DNA of 64,000 bases, taken from assembly GCF_000698145.1 (NCBI RefSeq), contig NZ_BAXB01000016.1:1-64000 (forward strand), in the 5' to 3' direction. Below, one piece after another: positions 10,193 to 19,826 of the stretch (the first letter of the stretch is position 1; each line of letters begins with the position of its first letter). The notes below the pieces were generated by a model. The model was not told the origin of the DNA and made no database searches. It was given only the letters and a program-made list of their open reading frames with translations. The stretch comes from Geomicrobium sp. JCM 19039 (GTDB taxonomy: Bacteria > Bacillota > Bacilli > Bacillales > Marinococcaceae). Both the position numbers and the translations under genes were made by a program.

Positions 10193-11159
10193 GCAAACCT
10201 TCTTCTTGGAAGTATCGTTCTGCACCTGGATGTAATGGGATGTTAACCCCTTCTTGGAAGTTTTCGATCTCAATATCTTGGGCTGCATCATGGGAACTTT
10301 TAATTTGTTCTAAATTTTCGTAAAAAAGTTGCGTCAATTCATAAACTTCATCTTCTGAAAGTTCAGGGTTAGGAATAAGTAGGTTCGTAATTGACGGTGT
10401 TTGAATGTCTTCTTCGTTATCATACGTACCTGCGGGTACAGTATCTTCAATAAAGAATGGGTAGTTGTCTTGAAGGTAAGCCATGGCGTCATCTTCAATT
10501 GGAACGACGGTAACGTCATGGGTACTTGCAAGATCCATCGCGGCAGAGTTTGGCACACCACTTGTGACGAAAGCAGCGTCGAGCATCCCATTACGCATTT
10601 GATCTATGGCTTCACCGTAAGGCAAATAATCCGCAGAAATGTCATCATACGTCATGTCATGCGCTTCAAACATCATTCTCGCATTTAATTCTACACCGGA
10701 GTTTGCATCCCCAACAGCGACTCGTTGACCTTCAAGGTCAGCAAACGTGTCAATGCCAGAATTTGTCGTCGTGATGACTTGTACAACATTTGGGTACAAA
10801 CCAGCGATGGCGACGAGGTTGTCTTGTGGATCTTCACCATCGTAGGCACCGAATCCCTCATATGCCTGTTCTACGGTGTCGGCCATCACAATTGCTAATT
10901 CCGCTTGATCACTTTGCAATAAGTTAACATTTTCAACAGAAGCCCCAGTTGCTTGAACGGAAACATCGTGTCCAGCGTTTTCATAAACACTTGCCATTGC
11001 TCCAGCAATCGGATAGTAAACACCGGATGTCCCACCAGCTGCTATGGTTACGAATAGGTCATCGACATCTCCGTCAGCAGAGTCATCGCCGTTCCCGCAA
11101 GCGCTTACAATTAGCGCCGCACTAGCAAGTGCAAAAGTTGATGCATATTTCTTAAACAT
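10185..11159 (-). CDS. TAXI family TRAP transporter solute-binding lipoprotein
   Basis: Extracytoplasmic substrate receptor, 324 residues. Lipoprotein signal peptide with lipobox VSAC (Cys21). Family motifs: IAAGGTSGVYYPIAGAMA near residue 37, the QATGASVEN segment, and RVAVGDANSGVELNAR. ATG 11159 is chosen because AGGAGGAGGGC stands directly upstream; an earlier in-frame ATG precedes that site. First gene of the TAXI-TRAP unit. Confidence 0.92.
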   Translation of the reverse strand: MFKKYASTFALASAALIVSACGNGDDSADGDVDDLFVTIAAGGTSGVYYPIAGAMASVYENAGHDVSVQATGASVENVNLLQSDQAELAIVMADTVEQAYEGFGAYDGEDPQDNLVAIAGLYPNVVQVITTTNSGIDTFADLEGQRVAVGDANSGVELNARMMFEAHDMTYDDISADYLPYGEAIDQMRNGMLDAAFVTSGVPNSAAMDLASTHDVTVVPIEDDAMAYLQDNYPFFIEDTVPAGTYDNEEDIQTPSITNLLIPNPELSEDEVYELTQLFYENLEQIKSSHDAAQDIEIENFQEGVNIPLHPGAERYFQEEGLLD

Positions 11160-11277
11160 ATGAAGCCCTCCTCCTAGTATAATATTCACAATATAATATA
11201 TTTAAACAATAATCAATATGAATAAATCGTGTAGAGAAAAAGAGTAAAATGACCAGTTGGCCATTTTACTCTATCGG

Positions 11278-12967
11278 TTATTTTGAAAAGTCGTCAGTAA
11301 TTGCCCCCTTGGAAGCAGTGGAAACGAGCGCGGCGTATTTGGCGAGCACGCCTGTTTTGTAGCGAAGTTCTGGTGCTTTCCAGTTCCTTCTTCTCGTTTC
11401 TAGTTCTTTTTCGTCTACTTCCATTTGCAAAAGGTATTCATCACTATCAATCGTGATCGTGTCACCGTTTTCTAGTAGCCCGATTGGGCCACCGACTTGC
11501 GCTTCAGGTGCCACATGACCAATAACAAAGCCGTGGGACCCACCGGAGAAACGGCCATCGGTAAGGAGAGCGACTTTCCCACCAAGTCCTTTTCCAACAA
11601 GCATAGCGGTAAGGGAAAGCATTTCAGGCATTCCTGGACCACCTTTTGGTCCAACGTAGCGAATGACGAGTACATCTCCAGCTTCGATTTCATTGTTCAT
11701 GACCGCTTCTGTCGCTTTGTCTTCGTTATTAAAGACTTTAGCAGGTCCTTGGAAGCGTGTAATGGATTGTCCCGACATTTTCGCAACCGCACCTTCGGGT
11801 GCGAGGTTTCCTTTTAAGACGACGAGGGGACCGGTTTTCTTCTTCGGATTAGAGAGAGGCATAATGACGTCTTGCCCGTCATGCAGTGCCTCGGCTTCGG
11901 CTAAGTTGTCTGCCAACGTCTTTCCAGTGACAGTCATGCAGTCTCCGTGCAAGAGACCCGCTTCAAGCAACAGCTTCATGACCGCTGGAACTCCGCCGAC
12001 GTTATTCAAATCTTGCATGACGTAGCGACCGCTCGGTTTTAAATCGGCAATGTGAGGAACGTTTTGACGCACACGCTCAAAGTCGTCATAATCAAGGTCC
12101 ACATCGACGCATGTGCCATCGCAATGAGATGAAGGAAGGCATTCGTAGAACCACCGAGTGCCATGACGACTGTAATCGCATTTTCAAACGCTTCTTTCGT
12201 CATAATGTCCCGTGGGTAAATGCCTTTTTCTAATAACAAGTTTACCGCTTCGCCGGCACGTTTTGCTTCGTCTTCTTTCGCTCCTGCAATGGCAGGGGTA
12301 GAGGAAGAACCAGGGAGGGACATGCCCATCGCTTCAACGGCTGAGGCCATCGTGTTCGCCGTGTACATCCCACCACATGCACCTGCACCTGGACACGCAC
12401 TGCACTCGACTTCATGCAACTCTTCATCGGTAATCTTTCCGACTTGATGTTGGCCGACCGCTTCAAATGCAGACACAATATCCACGTCTTTACCGTGCAG
12501 CTTCCCAGGTTGAATCGTTCCTCCGTACACGTACACGGAAGGGACATTAATGCGACCCATCGCCATCAAACAAGCGGGGGTGTTTTTGTCACAGCTGCCA
12601 ATGGCAACGAGGCCGTCTAGACGCTCTGCATTCATGACCGTTTCAATGGAGTCGGCAATTACCTCACGACTTGGCAGGGAGAAGAACATGCCTCGTGTCC
12701 CATGCCAATTCCATCAGATGTTGTTATCGTATTGAAAATGAGCGGAGCACCGCCATTCTCAGCACCACTCTTCGCAGAAATGGCGAGTTTATCCAAATGT
12801 ACATTACAAGGAGTGACTTCACTCCATGCGCTTGCCACGCCAATCATCGGCTTTTTAAAGTCTTCATCTTTAAATCCTACCGCTCTTAGCATGGCGCGAT
12901 TGGGCGCACGATTCGGACTTTCGCTAATAATGCGGGAGCGGATGCGTAAATCTTTGTCTTTACTCAT
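11278..12967 (-). CDS. ilvD: Dihydroxy-acid dehydratase IlvD, two frameshifts
   Basis: Iron-sulfur enzyme that dehydrates 2,3-dihydroxy acids to 2-oxo acids in valine, leucine and isoleucine synthesis. Cluster and active-site motifs are present: [32 protein letters not shown], and [14 protein letters not shown] near the C-terminus. Two single-base losses split it: near 12692 a G (GAG GGC ATG expected, giving [13 protein letters not shown]) and near 12110 one base ([12 protein letters not shown] expected). Repaired length 563 residues, normal for the family. ATG 12967 has AAAGGATG upstream. It stands alone here, without other ilv genes, divergent from the methylcitrate operon. Confidence 0.93.
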
Positions 12968-13130
12968 GAGGATACATCCTTTCTACGTCTGTTCAATGGA
13001 TTTCTTGTTATGTACGCCTTTTCGTTGTTGAAGTTTTCTGAACATGTAACGAAGCATCGACAAACAAGGTTAGTACAATTTTAGCTGAAAAGCTCGAATT
13101 TTTGTAGTGCTTTACAGAAGAAAAGAGATG

Positions 13131-13170
13131 TTGACAGAAAATTAAATTTGTATACAATTATATTATAATA
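13131..13170 (+). promoter_or_regulatory. prp operon promoter with FCD-type operator
   Basis: TTGACA at 13131-13136 and TACAAT at 13153-13158 (16-bp spacer). The -10 overlaps a perfect palindrome TTGTATACAA (13148-13157), similar to GntR/FadR-type half-sites TGT/ACA. A second palindrome TATTATAATA covers 13161-13170. The regulator is encoded directly downstream, so autoregulation is likely. Confidence 0.65.
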
Positions 13171-13216
13171 CTTCAGCAAGTGAACTGAGGTGGTTGTACA
13201 CAAAGGAGCATCGGCT

Positions 13217-13897
13217 GTGAAAAAAACATCTAAGCGTTTATCTGCTGCTGATTATGCTTATGAAGTGTTGAAAGAACGAATTATTGAACTCCAGTATCAA
13301 CCAGCAGAGCATCTATTGGAAGACCAACTGGCGAAAGATCTAGAGATTAGCAGAACGCCGTTAAGGCAGGCATTGTACCGACTAGAGCTTGAAGGTTTGG
13401 TGAATAAACAAGCAAATGGACGGATGATTGTGACCCCTGTTACGCTTGAAGAGGCGAGAGAAGTGTTTGTCGTTCGTGAGATGATGGAAGGTCTCGTCGC
13501 AAAGGAAGCATCCGAGCGGATGAGCCAAGATGATCTGTATCGGTTGGAAGATACGATCGAACTCATGAAACGAGCGGTAGAGAGAGCGCGTTCGCAAGAT
13601 TTCTTAAAACACAGCGAAGAGTTTCATGGAATTATCCAAGAGTGTAGTCATAACGATACGGCCAAACGCTTTCTTCTACAATTGGAGAATAAGGTGGACC
13701 GGTATCGGCGCATTAGTGGGTACAAAAACCCCGCATATGCATTGAACACTCCATTGGAAGAACACATTGAGATACTGCAATTTCTTAAAGAGAAAAGCAG
13801 TAAGGAAGTCGAAGATCTCATGCGTGCGCATATTCGAAGAAGTTTGAAGACGATTGAAGAGACGATTGCAACAAATTCATCTTCACATTCATTCTGA
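13217..13897 (+). CDS. GntR/FCD regulator of the methylcitrate operon
   Basis: Transcription regulator of 226 residues: winged helix-turn-helix with LAKDLEISRTPLRQALYRLE at about 45-65, then an FCD domain with EEFHGII and EEHIEIL histidines. GTG 13217 is taken as start because AAAGGAG (13202-13208) is eight bases before it; a longer in-frame GTG at 13190 lacks such a site. The prpC gene starts 19 bp after its stop, so it is the first gene of the operon and presumably responds to a methylcitrate-cycle intermediate (inference). Confidence 0.88.
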   Translation: MKKTSKRLSAADYAYEVLKERIIELQYQPAEHLLEDQLAKDLEISRTPLRQALYRLELEGLVNKQANGRMIVTPVTLEEAREVFVVREMMEGLVAKEASERMSQDDLYRLEDTIELMKRAVERARSQDFLKHSEEFHGIIQECSHNDTAKRFLLQLENKVDRYRRISGYKNPAYALNTPLEEHIEILQFLKEKSSKEVEDLMRAHIRRSLKTIEETIATNSSSHSF

Positions 13898-13915
13898 TGA
13901 AAGAGGTGCAGTACG

Positions 13916-15028
13916 ATGAAGGAACAAACAGTGATTCCCGGTTTAGACGGTGTCATCGCAACAGAAACCGATGTATCTTATCTTGATGTAGAACAAGAAG
14001 AGATTGTCATTAAAGGCTATGATCTTATTGAGCTATCAGAAAAGCTTACGTATGTTGAACTGGCGTACCTATTGTTTAACGGGAAGTTGCCAACAGACCA
14101 AGAGCGGCTGGAGTTTGAAAGCGCTTTAAAGGAGTCGTATGCACTTCCTGACAATTTCTTGAAATTGTATGAGTACTTGCCGAAAGAAACGAATGCGATG
14201 GATGCACTTCGTACTGGAATTTCTGCTTTAGCCGGTTTTGAAGAGAAGCTCGAAGACCGCTCCACAGATGCGAACCGGGAGAAGTCGCTTCGTCTTCTCG
14301 CGAAGATTCCTACTATTGTCGCGAATAGCTATCACAAACTAGAAGGAAACGAGCCGGTGGAACCGTTAGAGAATTTGCCATTTAGCAGCAACTTCTTGTA
14401 TATGATTACCGGAAAAGAGCCGACAAAGCTTGAGGCAGAAGTGTTTGACCAATCTCTTATGGTGTACAGTGAGCATGAAATGCCGAACTCCACGTTTACA
14501 GCTCGGGTGATTGCTTCAACACAAGCCGATATGTATGGGGCGTTTACTGGCGCTGTTGCTTCACTTAAAGGAAGTCTTCACGGCGGAGCAAACGAAGCGG
14601 TCATGCACATGTTGCTTGAAGGCAATACGACTGAAGGTTTTGAGAAACTGCTTTATGACAAATTAAAGAATAAAGAACGAATCATGGGATTTGGGCATCG
14701 CGTGTATATGAAGAAGATGGACCCGAGAGCGACGCTCATGAAAAAAGCGTTAAAACGACTTGCAAAAGAGCGAGGCCGTGAAGACCTCGTTGAGATGTGT
14801 CAGCGTGGGGAAGATATTTTGCGTGAGGAAAAAGGGCTGTACCCGAATTTAGATTATTACGCAGCACCTGTTTATTATTTGCTTAACATCCCAATCCCTC
14901 TCTACACACCCGTGTTTTTTGCAGCACGTGCCGTCGGTTTAGGGGCACACGTCATTGAGCAACATGACAACAATCGTCTATACCGACCGCGTGTGAAATA
15001 TACAGGTCCAAGAAACTTACACCCATAA
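13916..15028 (+). CDS. prpC: 2-methylcitrate synthase / citrate synthase
   Basis: Condenses propionyl-CoA with oxaloacetate to 2-methylcitrate, the entry step of the methylcitrate cycle (MmgD in B. subtilis). 370 residues. Catalytic elements of the citrate synthase fold are visible: SEHEMPNSTF, GSLHGGANEAV, GFGHRVYMKKMDPR and the aspartate in LDYYAAPVYY. AGAGGTG precedes the ATG. The operon context with prpD and prpB favours the methylcitrate over the TCA role. Confidence 0.93.
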   Translation: MKEQTVIPGLDGVIATETDVSYLDVEQEEIVIKGYDLIELSEKLTYVELAYLLFNGKLPTDQERLEFESALKESYALPDNFLKLYEYLPKETNAMDALRTGISALAGFEEKLEDRSTDANREKSLRLLAKIPTIVANSYHKLEGNEPVEPLENLPFSSNFLYMITGKEPTKLEAEVFDQSLMVYSEHEMPNSTFTARVIASTQADMYGAFTGAVASLKGSLHGGANEAVMHMLLEGNTTEGFEKLLYDKLKNKERIMGFGHRVYMKKMDPRATLMKKALKRLAKERGREDLVEMCQRGEDILREEKGLYPNLDYYAAPVYYLLNIPIPLYTPVFFAARAVGLGAHVIEQHDNNRLYRPRVKYTGPRNLHP

Positions 15029-15050
15029 TCATTGAAAGGATGAGTAATCA

Positions 15051-16487
15051 ATGGATATTAAACTAAATGAAAAGCCATTAGTAGATGAGGTATTGTTACA
15101 AATTGCAGACTATGCCGTTAACGGAGAGATTTCAAGTGAAGAGGCGATGGATACGGCGAAGCTCGTGCTCATGGACTCACTCGGATGTGCGTTTCTTTCC
15201 CTTCGCTACCCTGAAGCGACGAAACACCTTGGCCCGATCGTACAAGGAACACAAGTACCTAATGGGGTTCGCGTGCCAGGAACACAATTTGAGTTAGACC
15301 CTGTACAAGGTGCGTTCAACATTGGAACGATGGTTCGTTGGCTTGATTACAACGATACGTGGCTAGCGGCGGAGTGGGGACACCCATCGGATAACTTAGG
15401 TGCAATTCTTTCTGTTGCGGATTACATTAGCCGCGCGCGAGTGGCAAAAGGCGAAGAGCCGCTCACGATGGAAGATGTGCTAAAAGCGACAGTGAAAGCG
15501 CATGAAATTCAAGGTGTATTGGCACTTGAGAACAGCTTTAACCGTGAAGGTTTGGACCACGTGCTCCTCGTAAAAGTAGCGTCTACCGCTGTCGCTACGG
15601 CAATGCTCGGTGGTACAGAAGCACAAGTTGCTGATGCGGTTTCTCAAGCATGGGTCGATAATTCCAGCTTACGTACGTACCGTCATGCACCAAATGCCGG
15701 CTCTAGAAAATCATGGGCAGCAGGTGATGCCACGAGCCGTGCCGTTCGTTTAGGACTGATGACGATGAAAGGTGAAATGGGTTATGCGAGTGCGCTAACC
15801 GCTCCAAAATGGGGCTTCCAAGACGTATTGTTTAGCGGCAATTCATTAACGATTGCTCGTCCATTTGGGAGCTATGTGATGGAGAACATTTTGTTTAAAG
15901 TATCGTTCCCAGCAGAGTTTCACGCGCAAACGTCTGCCGAAGCCGCGGTACAGCTTCACCCTCAGATCAAAGATCGCATTGATGACATTCAAGAAGTGAA
16001 AATCACAACGCACGAATCAGCGATCCGGATTATTGATAAAACCGGTCCACTTCATAACCCAGCTGACCGTGATCATTCCTTACAATATATTACAGCAATC
16101 GGTCTCATTTATGGTGAGCTAACCGCAGATCACTACGAAGATGATGTGGCAGCAAACCCACAAATTGATGCACTTCGTGAGAAGATGTATACTGTCGAAA
16201 ACGAGCAATACAGCAAAGACTATCTTGATCCAGAGAAACGTTCGATCGCGAACGCCGTTCAAGTCATTTTCAAAGACGGATCGAAAACAGAAGACATCGC
16301 GATTGAGTATCCGCTCGGTCATCGTCGTCGCCGGGAAGAGAGCATTCCGTTCCTTGAGAGCAAATACAAAGATACACTTCACACCCGCTTCCCACAAAAG
16401 CAAGCGGATGAACTTTTCCAACTTTTCCAAGATCCTTCGTTTGAGAAGCTCGGCGTGCATGAGTTTATGGAGAAATTTACGATATAG
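15051..16487 (+). CDS. prpD: 2-methylcitrate dehydratase (MmgE/PrpD)
   Basis: Iron-sulfur-independent dehydratase converting 2-methylcitrate to 2-methylaconitate. 478 residues, typical PrpD length. Recognisable stretches: DSLGCAFLS near residue 40, [10 protein letters not shown] near 98, [15 protein letters not shown], and [18 protein letters not shown] in the middle. GAAAGGATG precedes the ATG 22 bp after prpC. Central gene of the cycle operon; aconitase needed for hydration must be encoded elsewhere. Confidence 0.95.
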   Translation: MDIKLNEKPLVDEVLLQIADYAVNGEISSEEAMDTAKLVLMDSLGCAFLSLRYPEATKHLGPIVQGTQVPNGVRVPGTQFELDPVQGAFNIGTMVRWLDYNDTWLAAEWGHPSDNLGAILSVADYISRARVAKGEEPLTMEDVLKATVKAHEIQGVLALENSFNREGLDHVLLVKVASTAVATAMLGGTEAQVADAVSQAWVDNSSLRTYRHAPNAGSRKSWAAGDATSRAVRLGLMTMKGEMGYASALTAPKWGFQDVLFSGNSLTIARPFGSYVMENILFKVSFPAEFHAQTSAEAAVQLHPQIKDRIDDIQEVKITTHESAIRIIDKTGPLHNPADRDHSLQYITAIGLIYGELTADHYEDDVAANPQIDALREKMYTVENEQYSKDYLDPEKRSIANAVQVIFKDGSKTEDIAIEYPLGHRRRREESIPFLESKYKDTLHTRFPQKQADELFQLFQDPSFEKLGVHEFMEKFTI

Positions 16488-16499
16488 GAGTGAGTTTTC

Positions 16500-17420
16500 A
16501 TGAGTTGGGTTGTGAACAATCATAGTAGTCAACAAGAATTGTCTGAACGGTTCCAGACACTCATCCAACAAGAAAAGATTTTGCAAATGCCAGGTGCTCA
16601 TGACGGGATGAGTGCGCTCATGGCGAAGAAGACGGGGTTCGAGGCATTGTATCTTTCAGGTGCAGCTTTCGCGGCGAGCCAAGGGCTCCCGGACGTGGGC
16701 TTCATCTACTCAAATGAAATTGCCGACCGTGCACAAGAGCTCGTTCGCGCAACCGATTTGCCAGTATTGGTTGATATTGATACGGGCTACGGTGGTGTGA
16801 TTAACGTCGCAAGAGCGGCTAAAGAAATGGTCGAAGCTCGGGTTGCTGCTGTACAAATCGAAGACCAAGCGTTGCCGAAGAAGTGTGGACATTTAAACGG
16901 CAAGCAACTCGTTAGTGTAGAAGACATGGCAGCCAAAATCAAAACACTAAAAGAAATTGCACCGAGCTTAATCGTCGTCGCTAGAACGGATGCAAAAGCT
17001 GTTGAAGGAAAAGAAGAGGCACTCGAACGCATTCGTGCATACGTCGATGCAGGCGCCGATGCCATCTTCCCAGAAGCCCTCGTAAACGAAGAAGACTTCA
17101 AATATTACGCGGATCATATTTCGGTACCGTTGCTCGCCAATATGACAGAATTTGGGAAGACGCCGTATTTCACAGCGGACCAGTTCGAAAACCTCGGCTT
17201 TTCAATGGTCATCTATCCGGTCACATCGATGCGAGTCGCCGCCAAAGCATACGAACGAGTATTCGCTGAGATTTATGCAAATGGCACACAAAAGGACCAC
17301 TTAGACGAGATGCAAACGAGAGCAGATCTGTACGAGACCATTCAATACTACGATTATGAAAATCTTGACGATCAAATCGCAAAAACCGTTCTTCCTGTCG
17401 TCGGGAAAGAACAGCGATAA
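16500..17420 (+). CDS. prpB: Methylisocitrate lyase
   Basis: Cleaves 2-methylisocitrate into pyruvate and succinate, closing the cycle. 306 residues. Isocitrate lyase superfamily motifs: PGAHDGMSALMAKK, DIDTGYGG (metal binding), EDQALPKKCGHL with the catalytic cysteine, and ARTDAKAVEG. TAGGAGTG stands upstream; 12 bp after prpD. Last gene before a terminator. Confidence 0.95.
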   Translation: MSWVVNNHSSQQELSERFQTLIQQEKILQMPGAHDGMSALMAKKTGFEALYLSGAAFAASQGLPDVGFIYSNEIADRAQELVRATDLPVLVDIDTGYGGVINVARAAKEMVEARVAAVQIEDQALPKKCGHLNGKQLVSVEDMAAKIKTLKEIAPSLIVVARTDAKAVEGKEEALERIRAYVDAGADAIFPEALVNEEDFKYYADHISVPLLANMTEFGKTPYFTADQFENLGFSMVIYPVTSMRVAAKAYERVFAEIYANGTQKDHLDEMQTRADLYETIQYYDYENLDDQIAKTVLPVVGKEQR

Positions 17421-17456
17421 TGTGAGAAAAGGGGTTGTCTCAAAAGCCTCTAAAGT

Positions 17457-17499
17457 AAAATCGGAGTACAGATCGCTTATGATCTGTACTCCGATTTTT
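17457..17499 (+). terminator. prp operon terminator
   Basis: Long stem ATCGGAGTACAGATC / GATCTGTACTCCGAT, loop GCTTAT, then TTTTTG. Confidence 0.92.
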
Positions 17500-17765
17500 G
17501 CATGTATGTTCTTTCTGTATACCGTTTTGACGAGCAAGTCATTGTGGACCATTCCGACTGATCGGAATGAAAGGGAGTGCCTTCTGCGGACGAGTCCTCA
17601 CAGGTTATAGAATGAACGGAAGACATTTATTGGATACAAGAATGTAGAGGTTCCATCGTGATTTCATACGAATGGACCGTTATGACAAAAGTGGAATAAC
17701 TCCAATGGTGTTTATACCGGGTGGGGCAGAGCATGGTCCGCAATGCGCGCGCTAGTTTTCACTTT

Positions 17766-17972
17766 CTGCGATCAAGCTTGCTCTTTTTAGTGATTTTAGC
17801 GCTTATTTCGTAAAACTTGCGTGCAGTTTGTTCCAACTGGAGCGCAGATTGGACTAAACCTAACCCCTTACGACCAGTCGGCCTCAACGGGACCGAACCG
17901 AAATCGGTCTCGATTCGGCGCGACTCGCGTCGACAGCATCTTCGGTGTTCAAATCGGGGTTCGGGGCAGGGC
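17766..17972 (+). repeat. Dispersed repeat copy 1 (matches 32575-32770 inverted)
   Basis: Diverged copy of a roughly 200-bp element. The best-conserved block (17823-17850) differs by one base in 28 from the complement of 32687-32714 and contains the palindrome TTCCAACTGGAA or a one-base variant. Further shared blocks include CGGGACCGAA and GGTTCGGGGC-like ends. Confidence 0.75.
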
Positions 17973-18338
17973 GTGCGACTCAATCTTCATGGCGGTGCGT
18001 TGTGGACGAATGTGAGTGCCGTTTTGGAACTAGATTGCCGTTCATTTTCTTTAAAGGGCTAAATCTGGTTCCATTAACGGATGTTTGGAAGTAGATGCCG
18101 ATCAATTGGAATCAGAAAGTGACAAAACGGTCACTTCTGAGTGAATCTGATTCCAATCGGTAATCTTTGGAACTAGGCCGCCCATTCCGCACGAGGATTC
18201 GGTCAACTAGGGCGTTGCGAATGTAGAAAACCCACCATAAAACCGTTGATTGGAATTTTAAATGTTCAACAAGCAAAAGTACGAGTATACGGATTCCAAT
18301 TTCCCTATGCTATGTACCGTGCAAGATGTTGGGCTAAT

Positions 18339-18493
18339 ATCTTACCATAGAAACTCCTATGGTAAGATTTCTCTTCTTTTCCGCACCTGGGTGTTGCGAA
18401 CCTTACCATAGAAACTGAAAATCTCACCATAGAACATACAATGGTAAGATTTTAGTTAAATCGGCTTTCGGAATGGAAGAAATCCTACCATAG
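18339..18493. repeat. Cluster of CTTACCATAG motifs
   Basis: Six copies, both orientations, exact or with one mismatch: 18341-18350, 18357-18366 (reverse), 18402-18411, 18423-18432, 18439-18448 (reverse), 18484-18493. The first two form a 12-bp hairpin (18339-18368, loop AAACTC) followed by a pyrimidine-rich tract. Confidence 0.8.
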
Positions 18494-18808
18494 CTAGGAG
18501 CCACTCCGAGGTTTCCTATGTAAAAGTGCCAAGGCACTAAAAATCGTAGCAATTTCTACACCTCTCATACACACCACCCGACCTATTTCGGTTTTCCAAA
18601 TTTCAAATTATCATCGACATGGTCGTAAGACTGAGGAGCTCATCGGTTTCTTCTCATTAATGAAAACACGGTGGCCGTCTTTTGGCCACCGGTGTCGCCC
18701 TTATACTCCAGAGAGAAAGCATCCGCCTGCAATGGAAATGAATAACCCACACTGGTTTTAGCTATCCGGAATCCTTTAACTGATTCAAGTTGTGATATTC
18801 ATTCATAG

Positions 18809-18868
18809 AAAAAGGGGCTGTGCCCTAGGTTTATTCTAAGACCTTATGGGATAGCCCCTTTTTGTTTT
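18809..18868 (+). terminator. Terminator-like hairpin AAAAAGGGGCT / AGCCCCTTTTT
   Basis: Imperfect long stem with GTGCCC / GGGAT inner pairing and a T-rich end. No gene lies directly upstream; it may be a leftover terminator or a MITE-like end. Confidence 0.55.
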
Positions 18869-18990
18869 CTCAGAAGTTCCGTTACATCGTATGATTATTT
18901 TAAAGGATTAGCGGTTCATTTTGGAGAATATTGCAGGAGCGGACTGGCACTATGCACATGCATCGATCTTTAGACGCAGGAGGTCGTAAA

Positions 18991-19422
18991 ATGATTCGAT
19001 TTATCAAACGTGCAACGCCCAGTTTCATCGTGTTGTTAATTGCGTCAGCGATATATATTTGGTTTTGGGATATGAATCGACAGAGCACGATCGCAGATGA
19101 ACTTCAGGAGATTGAAGAGTCATTCGGCCCGTTTGACGACGTGCAACTAATTGATATGGATTCAGGGAAGCGTGTACGTAATCAAGGGGAACTGGTCAAT
19201 TTCCTACAGCAGATTGGTGATGTAGACATCATTCTCACCGATGAACCGAGAAGGGATCTTGTATATGAATTTGTGTTTCGAAACGACGAAGATAATATAA
19301 CTACTCTGTGGACGATCTATGAAAATGGTGTATATTTCATCTCGAATACTAATTATGTAGCGACCGATGCCGATGATAATTTAATCAAGCAAATTGAAAA
19401 TGCTGATTTTCATTGGGAATAG
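18991..19422 (+). CDS. Small membrane-anchored protein of unknown function
   Basis: 143 residues; family not recognised. ATG 18991 follows AGGAGG at seven bases. One hydrophobic helix near residues 9-26 (PSFIVLLIASAIYIWFW), then an acidic soluble domain with strand-like segments (YEFVFRNDED, YENGVYFISN), presumably outside the cell. Convergent with another small membrane-anchored gene. An in-frame upstream extension to 18931 has no ribosome binding site. Confidence 0.7.
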   Translation: MIRFIKRATPSFIVLLIASAIYIWFWDMNRQSTIADELQEIEESFGPFDDVQLIDMDSGKRVRNQGELVNFLQQIGDVDIILTDEPRRDLVYEFVFRNDEDNITTLWTIYENGVYFISNTNYVATDADDNLIKQIENADFHWE

Positions 19423-19448
19423 CGGTTCGACATGTAAGTTAAATTCCG

Positions 19449-19826
19449 TTAGTCTCCACTCTCAGCGACAATTTCATACGACCAAGATTCGCTGTCTTTA
19501 AACTCCTCGTCCAATATGGATAGAACATCATTTAAATCTTCTTCTAGCGCATTGAATGTTGAATAGGAGATGTAGAACGTTCCTTCACCAGAATCTGGAT
19601 TTATCTGGCCGTATGTAGATACGACTCCCATAGGGTGTTTTTCGTGGAGATGTTCATTTTGCACAGTATCCACTGGGTGTCTCATACCGGGTTGATCGCT
19701 ATACTCAATAAACAAGTAAGGTTCTGTAATATGATCAGGTTACGGTTCACTCGTTACATTGTACCCAAATAATAATCCAGCAAAGCAGACGACGAGCACG
19801 ATCGATATGACTGCTTTTTTATTCAT
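19449..19826 (-). pseudogene. Small membrane-anchored protein gene interrupted by in-frame TAA
   Basis: Reading from ATG 19826 (GGGAGAG upstream) gives MNKKAVISIVLVVCFAG..., a signal anchor, then TAA at 19740-19742, after which the same frame continues open for 97 codons to 19449. The second part alone would need a TTG start at 19715 with no ribosome binding site. So this is one gene of about 125 codons carrying a nonsense codon (CAA or GAA changed to TAA would explain it) or a sequence error. Function unknown. Confidence 0.65.

Larger units (their letters stand above)
17500..18808. repeat. Gene-free repeat island A
   Basis: About 1.3 kb with no supportable gene. It contains a repeat module shared in inverted orientation with island B (17766-17972), three direct repeats of a TTTGGAAsTAGA-type motif starting at 18023, 18084 and 18166, a two-step hairpin (18105-18157; arms ATTGGAATCAGA / TCTGATTCCAAT enclosing AAGTGAC / GTCACTT), a cluster of CTTACCATAG-type motifs (18339-18493), a hairpin CGGTGGCC / GGCCACCG (18669-18691), and a short AGCATCCGCCTGCA module (from 18718) shared with island C. 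Short open frames inside are judged spurious. Confidence 0.75.

Noticed and set aside
17759..18062. Overlapping open frames on both strands in island A
   Set aside because: No ribosome binding sites, mutually overlapping, and lying in a dispersed repeat; peptides resemble those read from the island B copy, as expected from repeat DNA.
18809..18868. Insertion sequence or MITE end
   Set aside because: The hairpin has a terminator-like form, and no matching second end, target duplication or transposase was found.
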